From Acidobacteria bacterium Ga0077522 (lineage in GTDB: Bacteria > Acidobacteriota > Vicinamibacteria > Vicinamibacterales > Vicinamibacteraceae), in NCBI GenBank assembly GCA_001464065.1, contig LNDN01000036.1:1-60179 (forward strand): 60,179 nt of DNA, given 5' to 3'. Positions 1 to 8,379 of the stretch are shown here, in pieces. The position numbers and the translations under genes were made by a program. The notes under the pieces are model-generated. The model was not told where the DNA came from, did no database searches, and saw only the letters and a list, made by a program, of their open reading frames with translations. Positions within the stretch are counted from its first letter, which is position 1; each line of letters starts with the position of its first letter.

Positions 1-1
1 G

Positions 2-1003
2 AAGGACTACGTCAAGACCTATTCGCGCAAGCCCGGACTCGTGCCACCCGAACATGTGCTCGTGTTCGATGAGGCGCAGCGTGCCTTCGACGCCGAGATG
101 GTCGCCGCCAAGCATCCCGGGCACGATGGGCCGGCACGGTCCGAGCCCGAGCACTTCATTGAGTTCGCAGGGCGCATACCCGATTGGTGCGTCGTGATTG
201 GCTTGATCGGCACTGGCCAGGAGATCCACGTCGGCGAGGAAGGCGGACTCGAGCAATGGAGGCAAGCCATCGAAGGTGCCCGGAAGTGCGGCGAGTGGAT
301 GGTCCATGCCCCGCTCGCGGTCGCAGGCACCTTTGAAGGCAGCCCAGTGCCGCTGCGGGTGCACCCGAGCCTCAATCTCGACACGAGCCTGCGACAGCAC
401 CAGGCCACGGATCTGCATGCGTTCGTGCGACAGATGCTCGACGCTGTTCCAGCAGTGTCTCTGCGTCAGCAGGCACAGACGCTGGAGCAGGTCGGCTTCA
501 ACTTCCGGATCACGCGCTCACTCGACGATGCGAAGTCGTACCTGCGCGAGCGCTACTCTGATAACCGGGATGCGAGATTCGGGGTGCTGGCATCATCCCG
601 CGACAAAGGGCTTGCCGCGTTCGGTGTGACGAACGACTTCCAATCCACCAAGCGAGTACGAGTCGGTCCCTGGTACGGCGACGCAGAAGATGCGTATGAC
701 AGCCGCAGTTGTCGCTTGATGCGGGAGTGCGCGACCGAGTTCGCCGCGCAGGGACTGGAACTCGACGCGGCCCTGCTCGCATGGGGCACTGACCTCACGC
801 TTGATGACGGCAAGTGGTCAAATGCAAGAGCATCCAAATACCAGCGGATCGGGATGGTGAAAGACCCGATGCAGTTGCGGCTCAATGCCTACCGCGTCCT
901 GCTCACTCGCGGGCGCGACGCCTGCGTGCTATTCGTGCCTCCTGTCGATTGCCTCGATGAGACATGGAGGTATTTCGCCGATATTGGTCTGCTTCGACTG
1001 TGA
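2..1003 (+). CDS. DUF2075 (Schlafen group 3-like) helicase-type ATPase, 5' truncated by window
   Basis: The reading frame is open to the left window edge, so only the C-terminal part is present. Near its start VLVFDEAQRAFD is a Walker B-like motif of the DUF2075 family, superfamily 1 helicase-like ATPases often found in accessory regions. The C-terminus carries YRVLLTRGRDACVLFVP, matching helicase motif VI (YRVLLTRGR) of this family. The Walker A motif must lie upstream of the window. A GTG at 41 is not the real start because in-frame coding (KDYVKTYSRKPG) precedes it. Base composition looks less GC-skewed than the following genes, which would fit an acquired island, but this was judged by eye. 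A small unknown gene follows 22 bases downstream. Substrate and role are unknown. Confidence 0.8.
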   Translation, partial: KDYVKTYSRKPGLVPPEHVLVFDEAQRAFDAEMVAAKHPGHDGPARSEPEHFIEFAGRIPDWCVVIGLIGTGQEIHVGEEGGLEQWRQAIEGARKCGEWMVHAPLAVAGTFEGSPVPLRVHPSLNLDTSLRQHQATDLHAFVRQMLDAVPAVSLRQQAQTLEQVGFNFRITRSLDDAKSYLRERYSDNRDARFGVLASSRDKGLAAFGVTNDFQSTKRVRVGPWYGDAEDAYDSRSCRLMRECATEFAAQGLELDAALLAWGTDLTLDDGKWSNARASKYQRIGMVKDPMQLRLNAYRVLLTRGRDACVLFVPPVDCLDETWRYFADIGLLRL

Positions 1004-1025
1004 ATGGACGACAGTGGAGAGTGAC

Positions 1026-1418
1026 ATGGACGAACTCATCACGCATCGAGCGCGGCCGGCATGTGGTCAGTCCCTATCAACAAGGGCCCTGGTCCATGAT
1101 TTTGGTCGCGCTGACCTCCCCGAGTTTCACTGGGTGACGCAGCCTCGGCCCGGGGGCGCTCCTGAAGACCCAGGCGGCGAGCAGGCGCGGCTGACAGGCA
1201 GGCTCCGACTCGGCCCGATGGCGTTCTATGTCGAACTGGTCGAGGTGGGCTACACCAAGGGCGGTTGTCAGGACTTCGTTCCGGAGCAAGACGCCGCGCC
1301 TGACGCGTGCGAACGCACGCTGGGGCCCGACATCCATCGCGCCATCGGCGGAGCCATCGAGACGTTTCTCTGGAACGGCCGTGAGTACGCGCTGATCGTG
1401 GCGCCATACGGTGCCTGA
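1026..1418 (+). CDS. small conserved-looking hypothetical protein
   Basis: A 130-residue protein beginning MDELITHRARP. The ATG at 1026 was chosen because GGAG at 1016-1019 sits 6 bases upstream; in-frame codons further upstream overlap the DUF2075 gene and read as shadow. There is no signal peptide, membrane segment or motif I recognise. The C-terminal half (GPDIHRAIGGAIETFLWNGREYALIVAPYG) looks like a folded single domain. It lies 22 bases after the DUF2075 gene on the same strand and could be cotranscribed with it. It is convergent with the AlkZ-like gene, whose stop is only 2 bases away. Confidence 0.6.
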   Translation: MDELITHRARPACGQSLSTRALVHDFGRADLPEFHWVTQPRPGGAPEDPGGEQARLTGRLRLGPMAFYVELVEVGYTKGGCQDFVPEQDAAPDACERTLGPDIHRAIGGAIETFLWNGREYALIVAPYGA

Positions 1419-1420
1419 CG

Positions 1421-2458
1421 TCAGATGCCGCGAATCGAGACAGGCCGTCGCAGGAATCCGGCGTAGCGCTCGACCTCGGCTTCCAGCGCCCGCTGGATGG
1501 CCGGGGCCGGCGCGTCGAGCAGATGCACCTCCACGCTGACCGGCGCGGTGGCGCGGGCTGGGATCGTGCGCCGCCAGCGGCCGCCATGGCGGCCGTCGAT
1601 CATGACCGGCTGGCTGAGCAGCGCCGACTGCGCGAGCGTGGAGGGCTCGGCGCCCGCGTGGAGCAGCGGACGGCGGTCCCGGTAGGCCACCGTGTACTCG
1701 TCGAAGTTCGACAGCAGATGGACCACCGGCGCGTTCGGGCGCGTGCGGCCGTCGCGCGCACCGTACTCGGTGCCGTCGCCCGCGCCGGACCAGTGCGGCA
1801 CACCATCGATGCGGTGCGCGATGAGCGCATCGCCCGACAGGCCAACGCCCTCCCGCACGTCACGGATCGTCAACCCCGACCACCAGGCCGCGTCGTGCGC
1901 CGTGGCTGGCCCATGGCTCGTGAAGTAGCGGGTCATCAGGGCGGCGAGCGCATCCTCGCGGCTCCGCGTCGCGGCAGGAGCCACGCGCTGGTCCACGAGG
2001 ACGTACGTGAAATGACGACCCTGCCGAGGTCCGCTGCAGATCAGGCCGCTGAGTTCGGCGTGCATCAGCAGGTGCGGCAGGCGCTGCCCCTCGGTGGCGA
2101 TGCCGGCCCGCCCGAGCTGATCGCCGAGCGCATGGCGTGTCAGATGAGGCACGTCGCCGAGCGCTCGCGCGAACACCTGCTCTGCCTTCGAGAAGGTCGC
2201 GGCATCGAGTCCCAGCTCCGTGTAGCGCGCGGCCTGACTGGCTCGCACGCGCGGCCCCGTGAGCGCCAGCAGCCAGCGCAGGTCCTCCGGCGCCACGACG
2301 TGCCACGTCGGCCGCAGCACGTGGGTGCGGATGATGTCTCCGGCGTCGAGCGCTGCCAGGACGTCGGACTCGCAAATCCGCGTCGATACGCGCCTCGCGA
2401 GGGCCCACGTCGCGCCAGGCACCTCCTGCGCCTGCACCGCCCCGAACCAGCGGACCAC
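1421..2458 (-). CDS. winged-helix DNA-binding protein, AlkZ/YcaQ-like (HTH_42)
   Basis: At least 345 residues from a GTG at 2458. VRWFGAVQAQEVPGA and the downstream block with RPTWHVVAPEDLRWLL are hallmarks of the HTH_42 family, which includes the DNA glycosylases AlkZ and YcaQ that unhook interstrand crosslinks. The QAQ motif corresponds to the family's QxQ catalytic motif, so glycosylase activity is plausible. Family-like sequence continues upstream of the GTG: in-frame codons read LLLRDRLHHQHLLGEGLPSVGAV, matching the usual family N-terminus. The true start is therefore probably near 2516-2524 at a CTG, since no in-frame ATG, GTG or TTG was found there. A degenerate GAGCCCT repeat begins at about 2530, immediately before this point, and may have eroded the original start. 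Likely role: DNA repair. Confidence 0.75.
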   Translation of the reverse strand: MVRWFGAVQAQEVPGATWALARRVSTRICESDVLAALDAGDIIRTHVLRPTWHVVAPEDLRWLLALTGPRVRASQAARYTELGLDAATFSKAEQVFARALGDVPHLTRHALGDQLGRAGIATEGQRLPHLLMHAELSGLICSGPRQGRHFTYVLVDQRVAPAATRSREDALAALMTRYFTSHGPATAHDAAWWSGLTIRDVREGVGLSGDALIAHRIDGVPHWSGAGDGTEYGARDGRTRPNAPVVHLLSNFDEYTVAYRDRRPLLHAGAEPSTLAQSALLSQPVMIDGRHGGRWRRTIPARATAPVSVEVHLLDAPAPAIQRALEAEVERYAGFLRRPVSIRGI

Positions 2459-2529
2459 CGCGCCAACCGACGGCAGACCCTCGCCGAGCAGGTGCTGGTG
2501 GTGAAGACGATCGCGCAGCAGCAGAGGGG

Positions 2530-2590
2530 GGCCTTGGGTCTTGGGCCCTGGGCCTTCGTTTTGAGCCCTGAGCCCCGAGCCCTGAGCCCC
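2530..2590. repeat. degenerate GGGCCTT/GAGCCCT heptamer repeat (family 1)
   Basis: Back-to-back imperfect units such as CTTGGGCCCTGGGCCTTCG and GAGCCCTGAGCC fill the whole gap between the AlkZ-like gene start and the M28 peptidase stop. The same unit types recur at 21790, 42893 and 45854. Confidence 0.8.
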
Positions 2591-2592
2591 GT

Positions 2593-4230
2593 CTACTGCT
2601 GGCTCGTCGCGGGCGCCGTCGCCGGGCGCTGCCCTGGCGCGGGGCGCGGCGCCGGCAGCGGCTTGCGCGGAAGCAGCGCGTCACGGTTGGCCGCCTGATA
2701 CGCGAACGAGGCCACGACAATGGCGTTCTGGATCAGGTCCTGGGGAATCGCGCGCTCGTACACGTCGAGGTTCGTGTGGTGCGTGCGGGTGCTGTACTCC
2801 AGGGGATCCTGGACGAACTGGAAGCCCGGCAGGCCGACCGCGTCGAACGACAGGTGGTCGGTGCCGCCCGTCGGGCGGATGGTCGCCGTCGTCATGCCGA
2901 AGTTCTGGAACGGCTTCATCCAGGCGTCGAACGTCGGGGCCACGGCTTCGTTGCCCTGCAGGTAGATGCCGCGGAAGGCCCCGCCGCCGTTGTCCATGTT
3001 GAGGTAGACCGACAGCTTCGCGTGCTCCGGCTTCAGCTTCATGTCGGCCGGGTCGGCGAAGTGCTCCTTGACGTAGGCGCGCGAGCCGAGCAGGCCCTGC
3101 TCTTCGCCGGTCCACAGCGCGAGGCGGATGGTGCGCCGCGGCTTCAGGCCCGTGGCCTTCAGGATGCGGAGGGCTTCCATCATCACTGCGGAGCTGACGC
3201 CGTTGTCGGTGGCGCCCGTGCCCGAATGCCACGAGTCGAAGTGCGCGCCGATCATCACCACTTCGTCGGCCTTGTCGGTGCCCGGGATCTCGGCGATGAC
3301 GTTGTAGACGTCGGTGCTCGTGTCGATGAAGCGGTTCTTCACGTTCACCGTCAGCGACACCGGGATGTTCTTCTCGAGCACCCGCTGCAGGCGGCCATAG
3401 TGCTCGGCGGCGAGGACCACCTGCGGCAGCAGGGCCTCCTCGTCCTTCGTGCGTCCGCCCTCACCCGGCGACGTGCCCTGCACGCGGATGGCGCCGTTGT
3501 CGCCGCGGTCGCCCGGGGACATCTCGAGCACCGCCAGCACGCCCTCGTCCTTGTAGAACTTCATCCGCTTCTCGCGGAACACGGCGATGCCGGCAAACTG
3601 GCCCATCTGGGCGCGGTAGCGGCGCATGCGGTCGTCGCCACCCACCTGCTCCCTGGCGAGATCGGCCAGTTCCTTGTCGGTGTAGCGCCGGAGGGGCGAC
3701 TCGAAGAACGCCTGGAAGTCGCGCGTCGGCGACTGCAGGATGAAGGTGTTCTTCAGCTTGCCCTTGTACCTGGCGAAGTCCTCTTCCTTGTCGATCACCG
3801 CGAGCACCGCGGTGCCCGTGACCTCGCCGGCCGTGCCGGGCGTCCAGGCCTTCGGGTAGCCCTGGATGACGAACGGCTGTGGCGTCGTCATCGTGATCGA
3901 CGTGTGGTCGTTGACCCAGCCGCGGCCGAACGGTCCCCACTTCTCGGTGTGGACGTTGGCCAGGCCCCACGACGTCATCTGCGTCTGCGCCCACGCGGCC
4001 GCCTGATGCATCAGCGGCGAGTTGGTGAGGCGCGGGCCGTGGACGTCGGTCAGGTAGCTCAGCGTCTCCATCACCTTGGAGTTGCTCGTGCCCTCCTGCT
4101 TGATTCGGTAGACGGCGTCGAGGTCGGCCTCGTCGCGCACCTGGGCCATTGCGGGCGCAGCCAGCGCCGCCGCCAGGGCGACGGCGGTCACGGCGCGGCG
4201 CACCCCGCCTGGAAGGGTCGAACACATCAT
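2593..4230 (-). CDS. secreted M28 family zinc metallopeptidase
   Basis: A 545-residue protein with a signal peptide (residues 1-30, ending AAPAMAQ). The M28 catalytic core is complete: H330 in GAHFD, D342 in TDNG, the E376/E377 pair in TGEEQ, D413 in NMDN and H485 in HTNLD match the five zinc and catalytic positions of the family. The region between about 130 and 260 fits the inserted PA-like domain of larger M28 enzymes. It is likely an exported aminopeptidase or carboxypeptidase acting in the periplasm or outside the cell. The start at 4230 has AAGGAG 7 bases upstream; a second ATG at 4227 is possible. Substrate is not inferable. Confidence 0.93.
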   Translation of the reverse strand: MMCSTLPGGVRRAVTAVALAAALAAPAMAQVRDEADLDAVYRIKQEGTSNSKVMETLSYLTDVHGPRLTNSPLMHQAAAWAQTQMTSWGLANVHTEKWGPFGRGWVNDHTSITMTTPQPFVIQGYPKAWTPGTAGEVTGTAVLAVIDKEEDFARYKGKLKNTFILQSPTRDFQAFFESPLRRYTDKELADLAREQVGGDDRMRRYRAQMGQFAGIAVFREKRMKFYKDEGVLAVLEMSPGDRGDNGAIRVQGTSPGEGGRTKDEEALLPQVVLAAEHYGRLQRVLEKNIPVSLTVNVKNRFIDTSTDVYNVIAEIPGTDKADEVVMIGAHFDSWHSGTGATDNGVSSAVMMEALRILKATGLKPRRTIRLALWTGEEQGLLGSRAYVKEHFADPADMKLKPEHAKLSVYLNMDNGGGAFRGIYLQGNEAVAPTFDAWMKPFQNFGMTTATIRPTGGTDHLSFDAVGLPGFQFVQDPLEYSTRTHHTNLDVYERAIPQDLIQNAIVVASFAYQAANRDALLPRKPLPAPRPAPGQRPATAPATSQQ

Positions 4231-4445
4231 CGGAACACTCCTTGGAAACTCGGATGCCCGGCGCTCCGGGCTACAGCGGAGAACGACGGGCGAACGCCTG
4301 ATGTTACCGCTCCGTCACGCCAGGGGCTGAGCCGGTCCCTGGATCGGGGCGTTGTGCCGCGACTCTAGACAGCCTCCAGCCTGGTCGTGGGTCCGATACA
4401 GCGGCGACGCGTGGCGATGCGCGACGGCTCCGCCGCCGACTGTAG

Positions 4446-4467
4446 GCGTCGACCTTCAGGTCGACGC
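4446..4467. repeat. palindrome GCGTCGACCT-tc-AGGTCGACGC following GTAGG
   Basis: Perfect 10 bp arms with a 2-base loop, preceded by GTAGG (4442-4446). With the palindrome at 4492-4512 it forms a two-hairpin block downstream of the M23 gene. The same design, with different stem sequences, occurs at 40381-40468. Confidence 0.8.
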
Positions 4468-4491
4468 GCAGCCGCGTACTTCAGATGGGAG

Positions 4492-4512
4492 GGACGCCTC
4501 GGCGAGGCGTCC
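4492..4512 (-). terminator. stem-loop just past the M23 peptidase stop
   Basis: GGACGCCTC-ggc-GAGGCGTCC: perfect 9 bp arms with a 3-base loop, 7 bases beyond the stop of the minus-strand M23 gene. There is no T-tract, so intrinsic termination is uncertain. It may be one half of a two-palindrome repeat element. Confidence 0.45.
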
Positions 4513-4519
4513 GGTGAGG

Positions 4520-5821
4520 CTAGTTGCCGGCGACGGGCCCGGGCGAGGCGGTGACCGCGCGGGCGAGTTGGCCCAGCGGGCGATCGGGCGCACCGGCGAA
4601 GCGGTAGGCCTGGCGGTCGCGGTGTTCGACGTAGGCGGCGAGCGCGGCGGAAGGAATCGGCTGCCCCGGGGGCAGCTTCCGGTGCTCGTCGAGCGGGTTC
4701 ACGTGCGTGCCGCCCTTGAGCAGCTCGTAGTGCAGGTGCGGCCCGGTGGAGAGCCCCGTGGACCCCACGTACCCGATCAGCTCACCCTGCGACACCCGCA
4801 TCCCGGCGCGCAGCCCCGACGCAATCTTCGAGAAGTGCAGGTAGCGGGTCTCGTAGCCGTTGTCGTGCTTGATGTAGACCGAGTTGCCGCCACCACCCGT
4901 CCAGCCGGCGCGCGTCACCGTGCCGCTGGCCACCGACAGCACCGGGGCCCCACTGGGGGCACCGTAGTCCACGCCGCGGTGGGCGCGGGCGGTCTTGAGC
5001 ACGGGGTGGACGCGGCGGAACGAGAACCCCGACGTCACGCGCGGCTCGAACTTGAGCGGCGACTTCAGGAAGAAGCGCCGCATCGAGCGCCCGTCCCGGT
5101 CGTAGTAGTCGGCCTTCTGCCCGGGAATGGCGTACCGGAAGGCTTCGAAGCTGCGGCCACTCGTGGTGAACCGGGCCGCGACGATGTCGCCGTAGCCGCC
5201 GAACTCGCCTTCGCGCACGACCTTCTCGAACAGGATCTCGAAGGAATCGCCGGGCTGGAGTTCGTTGCCGAAGTCCACTTCTCCTTCGAAGACCCTGGCG
5301 AACTCGAGCGCCAGGCTGATGCTCTCGCCGGCGACGTTCACCGCGGCAATCAGCGACGGCGCCTCCCGCGAGATCTCGCCCCGAATCGACATCAGCGCCT
5401 TGTGCTTCTCGTACGGCAGCACCTGGACGTCGTAGTCGGGCAGCGCATCGGCAGCCTTGTCGTCGCCGCCGACGACCTTCAGGAACTTGTCGGCGTCGAT
5501 CTGGTAGGTGAACTCGCGGATCGCCCCATCGAGGCCCACCTGGAGCCGATACGGGCGATCGGCGCGGATGCGGCGCAGGTCGAATTGCTTCTTCGCCGCC
5601 TCGACGAAATGATTGACGATGTCGTCGCTGACCTGATGGGCACGGAGCAGGCTCGCCAGCGTGGCGTTGCGGGGCACACGGGCTTCGATCAGGCGCGTGG
5701 CCTGCTCCTGCACCTGCACGGCGGCCAGGCTCGTCACCGAGGCCTGCTGCGCCGGCTGTGCCGAACAGCCCGCCAGGGCGACGACAGCTGACAGGGCGAG
5801 AGGGAGGGTTCGCATCGTCAC
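4520..5821 (-). CDS. M23 (LytM-type) peptidoglycan DD-metalloendopeptidase, lipoprotein
   Basis: A 433-residue protein with a lipobox (VALAGC, Cys19), so it is probably anchored to a membrane and acts on peptidoglycan in the periplasm. The C-terminal M23 domain has H281xxxD285 (HRGVD) and H362xH364 (PHLHYE), the zinc and catalytic set of active LytM enzymes. Residues 40-250 form a separate N-terminal module as in other two-domain M23 enzymes. The domain is complete, so the protein should be an active endopeptidase rather than an EnvC/NlpD-type activator. The start is GTG 5821 or ATG 5815. A TATCCT hexamer 10 bases before 5821 and the lack of a clear SD favour a short leader or leaderless message. 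Confidence 0.9.
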   Translation of the reverse strand: MTMRTLPLALSAVVALAGCSAQPAQQASVTSLAAVQVQEQATRLIEARVPRNATLASLLRAHQVSDDIVNHFVEAAKKQFDLRRIRADRPYRLQVGLDGAIREFTYQIDADKFLKVVGGDDKAADALPDYDVQVLPYEKHKALMSIRGEISREAPSLIAAVNVAGESISLALEFARVFEGEVDFGNELQPGDSFEILFEKVVREGEFGGYGDIVAARFTTSGRSFEAFRYAIPGQKADYYDRDGRSMRRFFLKSPLKFEPRVTSGFSFRRVHPVLKTARAHRGVDYGAPSGAPVLSVASGTVTRAGWTGGGGNSVYIKHDNGYETRYLHFSKIASGLRAGMRVSQGELIGYVGSTGLSTGPHLHYELLKGGTHVNPLDEHRKLPPGQPIPSAALAAYVEHRDRQAYRFAGAPDRPLGQLARAVTASPGPVAGN

Positions 5822-5831
5822 GTCGGAGGGC

Positions 5832-5837
5832 AGGATA
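5832..5837 (-). promoter_or_regulatory. candidate -10 box TATCCT before M23 gene
   Basis: TANNNT hexamer ending 10 bases upstream of GTG 5821, with no SD between. One of the recurrent start-proximal hexamers. Confidence 0.4.
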
Positions 5838-5967
5838 CAAACATTTGAATCGGCGAGCTACGGAAAATTGTCGTTGCTGCCGATACTGTAGCGATTCGCT
5901 GCCCCAAAAACGTCATGGGCAGAGCTGGGGGCGCGGTCTGGCGAACCCCGGTCCGGGCGACCGGCGC

Positions 5968-7122
5968 ATGCGTACGTCCCTCCTCGGCCTGCTGTTGGTC
6001 GCCCTCCCCGTGGCCGCCAACGCCCAGGTCCACCGGACGGCCGCCGCCATCGACGCCGAACTCCTCGAGGTGATGCGGCTGACCGGGGCCCGCGGCCTGG
6101 GGTTGGCCGTGGTGCGCGACGGCCAGGTGACCGACATCCGGGTGCAGGGGGCCCGCAACGCTGCGGGGGACCCGCTGGGACCGGAGACGGTCATGTACGG
6201 CGCCTCCCTGACCAAGGCCGCCTTCGCCTTCATGGTCATGCAGTTGGTCGAGGAGGGACGGCTGGACCTCGACGCCTCCATCGCGACCTACCTGCCCCGG
6301 CCGCTGCCCGACTCTCCGCCGATGGCCGGCACCGGCCCATGGGCGGACCTGAAGGGCGACGAGCGGTGGCGGCAGCTGACGCCGCGCATCCTGCTGACCC
6401 ACGCCTCCGGCTTTGCCAACTTCGCCTTCCTCGAGCCCGACGGCAAACTCCGCTTCCACTTCGACCCCGGCACCCGGTACGCCTACTCCGGCGAGGGACT
6501 GATCCTCCTGCAGTTCGTCCTGGAGCAGGGGCTGGGACTCGACGTCGGCGCCGAGATGCAGCGTCGCGTCTTCGATCGTGCCGGGATGACACGCACCAGC
6601 ATGATGTGGCGCGCCGACTTCGCCACCAACCTCGCCGACGGCTGGGACGCGCAGGGCAAGCCCGTGCCCCACGACCAACGCAGCCGCCCGCGCGCCGCCG
6701 GGTCCATGGACACGACCATGGCCGACATCGCCCGATTCGCCGCCGCCTACGTGCGCGGGGAGGGACTCTCGGCGCGTGGCCGCGCCGAACTCACCCGGCC
6801 GCAGCGCCCGATCACGACCGCGTCGCAGTTCCCGTCGCTCCAGCCGGAACTGCCGGTGGACCGTCGCCGACCGGACCTCGCCGCCGGCCTCGGCGTCGTC
6901 GTCTGCGACGGTCCGCAGGGCCCCGGCTTCTTCAAGGGCGGGCACAACGACTCGACGGCCAATACCTGGGTGTGTGTCGAACGCGGACGGGCGTGCGTCG
7001 TGATCCTCTCCAACGACGTGCGGGCCGAACCGGCGTTTCCGCGGCTGGTCGCCTTCATCCTCGGCGAGACCGGGGTGCCCTGGACCTGGGAGTACGGCGG
7101 GATGACGTTCCTCTCGCACTGA
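5968..7122 (+). CDS. secreted serine hydrolase, beta-lactamase/DD-peptidase (S12) family
   Basis: The 384-residue protein starts at ATG 5968 (MRTSLLGLL), which gives a signal peptide ending AANAQ; longer in-frame extensions overlap the divergent promoter region. The S12 catalytic motif SxxK is S80-L-T-K83. The second motif reads Y-S-G at 173-175 instead of Y-x-N, and the third is K323-G-G-H. This set fits class C-like esterases and peptidases more than true beta-lactamases. It is likely a periplasmic hydrolase on peptides or esters. It is divergent from the M23 gene and 45 bases upstream of the DUF1015 gene. Activity and substrate are not predictable from sequence. Confidence 0.85.
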   Translation: MRTSLLGLLLVALPVAANAQVHRTAAAIDAELLEVMRLTGARGLGLAVVRDGQVTDIRVQGARNAAGDPLGPETVMYGASLTKAAFAFMVMQLVEEGRLDLDASIATYLPRPLPDSPPMAGTGPWADLKGDERWRQLTPRILLTHASGFANFAFLEPDGKLRFHFDPGTRYAYSGEGLILLQFVLEQGLGLDVGAEMQRRVFDRAGMTRTSMMWRADFATNLADGWDAQGKPVPHDQRSRPRAAGSMDTTMADIARFAAAYVRGEGLSARGRAELTRPQRPITTASQFPSLQPELPVDRRRPDLAAGLGVVVCDGPQGPGFFKGGHNDSTANTWVCVERGRACVVILSNDVRAEPAFPRLVAFILGETGVPWTWEYGGMTFLSH

Positions 7123-7155
7123 GGCGATTTCCCGCCTCGCCCCGTGGGTATTCAC

Positions 7156-7161
7156 TAGAAT
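7156..7161 (+). promoter_or_regulatory. candidate -10 box TAGAAT before DUF1015 gene
   Basis: TAGAAT ends 6 bases before the GTG start at 7168 and no SD is present, so the transcript would be leaderless or nearly so. CTAGAAT is identical to the heptamer in front of polA. Confidence 0.6.
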
Positions 7162-7167
7162 TGTCCC

Positions 7168-8379
7168 GTGGCTCTCGTTCGACCGTTCCGCGCTCTCCGT
7201 CCCCGTCCCGATATCGCCGCCGAGATGGCGTCCGTGCCCTACGACGTGGTCAACGTCGAGGAGGCGCGCGCCCTGGCGCAGGGCCGTCCCAACAGCCTGC
7301 TGCACGTGTCGCGCGCCGAGATCGACCTCGCGCCGACCGTGTCGCCGTATGCCGATGAGGTCTACACCCGGGCCTGGGAGACCTTCGAGGCCTTCCGCTC
7401 GAGCGCGCTGATTCAGGACCAGGCCCCGCGCCTCTACGTCTATCGCCTGCGCATGGGCGACCACGAGCAGACCGGTCTGGCCGGTGCCTTCTCCGTGGAC
7501 GAGTACCGTCGCGGCGTCATCGTCAAGCACGAGCGGACGCGCAAGGACAAGGAAGACGATCGCACCCGCCACATCACCGAGCTCCGCGCGCAGACCGGGC
7601 CCGTGCTGCTGACCTTCCGCGACACCCCCGCGGCCGCCGCGGCGCTGACCGACGTGACCGCGGGAACCCCCCTCTACGACTTCGTGGCCGAGGATGGCAT
7701 CGGGCACACGGTGTGGGCGGCCACCCCGGCACAGGCGACCGCCTTGCAGGCCGCCATGGCCGACGTGCCCCAGCTCTACATCGCCGACGGGCACCACCGC
7801 GCCGCCAGCGCCGCACGGGCGCAGGAGGCGCTGGGCGCCGAGCCCGATGAAGAAGCGGCCTTCTTCCTCGCCGTCGCCTTCCCGGATACGCAGATGCGGA
7901 TCCTGCCGTACCACCGCGTGGTCAAGGATCTCAACGGCCACACGCCGGAGGCCCTGCTGACGGTGCTGTCGCAGCGCTTCCCGATGACGGCCGGGTCGCC
8001 GGACCCCTCGCGCAAGGGCGAGTGCGGCGTCCACATCCGCGGCAAGTGGTACACGCTGACGCTCGGCGACGACACCACCGACACCGCCGATCCCATTCGC
8101 ACCCTCGATGTCTCGCGGCTACAGGACCAGATCCTCGCGCCGATCCTGGGGGTGGCCGATCCGCGGACCGACACCCGCATCGACTTCGTCGGCGGCATCC
8201 GCGGCACCAGTGCCCTCGAAGCGCTCGTCCGGAGCCGCAAGGCCGAGATCGCGTTCTCGATGTATCCCGTCACGCTCGGCGAACTCATGGCCGTGTCCGA
8301 CGCCGGCGCCATCATGCCTCCCAAGTCCACCTGGTTCGAGCCCAAGCTCAGGGACGGCCTGCTGATCCATGAAATCTGA
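7168..8379 (+). CDS. DUF1015 family protein
   Basis: A 403-residue cytosolic protein recognised as DUF1015 by its N-terminal VRPFRALRP block, the VKHERTR motif near residue 120 and YIADGHHRAASA at 204-215. Its biochemical role is not established. In many bacteria DUF1015 genes neighbour serine-biosynthesis genes, and here the 3' end overlaps serC by 11 bases (ATG 8369), giving translational coupling. A link to serine or one-carbon metabolism is therefore reasonable inference. The GTG start at 7168 is supported by homologous sequence beginning directly (MALVRPFRALR) and by a TAGAAT hexamer 6 bases upstream. Confidence 0.92.
   Translation: MALVRPFRALRPRPDIAAEMASVPYDVVNVEEARALAQGRPNSLLHVSRAEIDLAPTVSPYADEVYTRAWETFEAFRSSALIQDQAPRLYVYRLRMGDHEQTGLAGAFSVDEYRRGVIVKHERTRKDKEDDRTRHITELRAQTGPVLLTFRDTPAAAAALTDVTAGTPLYDFVAEDGIGHTVWAATPAQATALQAAMADVPQLYIADGHHRAASAARAQEALGAEPDEEAAFFLAVAFPDTQMRILPYHRVVKDLNGHTPEALLTVLSQRFPMTAGSPDPSRKGECGVHIRGKWYTLTLGDDTTDTADPIRTLDVSRLQDQILAPILGVADPRTDTRIDFVGGIRGTSALEALVRSRKAEIAFSMYPVTLGELMAVSDAGAIMPPKSTWFEPKLRDGLLIHEI

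Noticed and set aside
5818-8034. 738-codon minus-strand open frame
   Set aside because: It runs antisense to the serine hydrolase and DUF1015 genes and lacks any family feature.
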